A stretch of DNA of 5,112 nucleotides from Gammaproteobacteria bacterium (lineage in GTDB: Bacteria > Pseudomonadota > Gammaproteobacteria > Pseudomonadales > Azotimanducaceae_A), in assembly GCA_026713405.1 (NCBI GenBank), contig JAPOON010000229.1, positions 1-5,112 on the forward strand, given 5' to 3'. The position numbers and the translations under genes were made by a program. A model generated the notes under the pieces. The model searched no databases. It was not told the DNA's origin and saw only the letters and a list, made by a program, of their open reading frames with translations. Of this stretch, positions 5,062 through 5,112 are shown piece after piece (the first letter of the stretch is position 1; every line of letters starts with the position of its first letter).

Positions 5062-5101
5062 TAGTGTCGTGTCCCGCAAGTTTCTGTGGGACAGGACACT
5101 A
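5062..5101. repeat. TA-flanked 40-base imperfect palindrome, possible miniature transposable element or IS end
   Basis: The arms 5062-5077 (TAGTGTCGTGTCCCGC) and 5086-5101 (GTGGGACAGGACACTA) pair at 14 of 16 positions around an 8-base loop. Each outer end is a TA dinucleotide, which fits the TA target duplication of IS630/Tc1-mariner type elements and their miniature derivatives. The outer GTGTC..GTCCC sequence looks like a transposon terminal repeat, but I cannot assign it to a named IS. A REP-like repeat or a bidirectional hairpin terminator are alternatives, although T-runs are lacking. Confidence 0.45.
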
Positions 5102-5112
5102 CGTCCAGGTGA

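Larger units (their letters stand above)
4869..5112. other. Terminal 244 bases with no convincing gene; structured DNA
   Basis: After the DUF2889 stop the only open frames are very short: 4881-4964 (27 codons), 4983-5039 (18 codons) and 4993-5064 (23 codons). None resembles a family I recognise. The stretch holds a 10-bp palindrome GGTCGCGACC (4945-4954), a -10-like TAGAAT (4962-4967) without a matching -35, and three hairpins between 5020 and 5101. None of the hairpins is followed by a T-run, so no intrinsic terminator for the DUF2889 gene is visible. Confidence 0.6.

Noticed and set aside
5020..5101. CRISPR array or integron attC site
   Set aside because: The three hairpins have unrelated sequences, so there are no direct repeats with spacers, and the attC core motifs (RYYYAAC/GTTRRRY ends) are not seen.

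Overview
The window reads as a GC-rich proteobacterial chromosome segment, most likely from a gammaproteobacterial degrader of terpenoids, steroids or similar bulky acyl compounds. This lineage is inferred from gene content and base composition only; there is no rRNA or other marker gene. Five genes can be read to both ends and a sixth is cut by the left edge. Together they look like part of a CoA-dependent catabolic cluster.

Layout. Positions 1-282 (minus) hold the N-terminal 94 codons of an acyl-CoA dehydrogenase. Upstream of it on the same strand is a FadR-type GntR regulator (363-1112). A divergent promoter region (1113-1288) with a perfect 7-bp inverted repeat separates the regulator from an SDR dehydrogenase (1289-2113, plus) of the 3-alpha-hydroxysteroid/coniferyl-alcohol dehydrogenase type. 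The SDR runs tail-to-tail into a thiolase-like gene (2110-3276, minus), and their stop codons overlap. The thiolase-like gene overlaps, by an ATGCCTGA junction, the upstream gene for a zinc-ribbon/OB-fold (DUF35) protein (3269-3703, minus). A second divergent promoter region (3704-3857) separates that pair from a DUF2889 protein (3858-4868, plus, TTG start proposed). The last 244 bases hold no convincing gene but contain a promoter-like box and three hairpins in close succession, the last flanked by TA.

How the genes may work together (inference). The thiolase-like protein lacks a cysteine where thiolases have the nucleophile. It is paired with a DUF35 protein, as in the Ltp2-ChsH2 retro-aldolase of steroid side-chain degradation, so C-C cleavage or formation on an acyl-CoA is a better guess than ordinary thiolysis. 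The acyl-CoA dehydrogenase would introduce a double bond, and the SDR would oxidise an alcohol. The GntR protein would control the divergent SDR and its own operon, with an acyl-CoA-like ligand possible because its FCD domain has none of the usual metal-binding histidines. DUF2889 has no known function. Here its two halves look like an ancient internal duplication.
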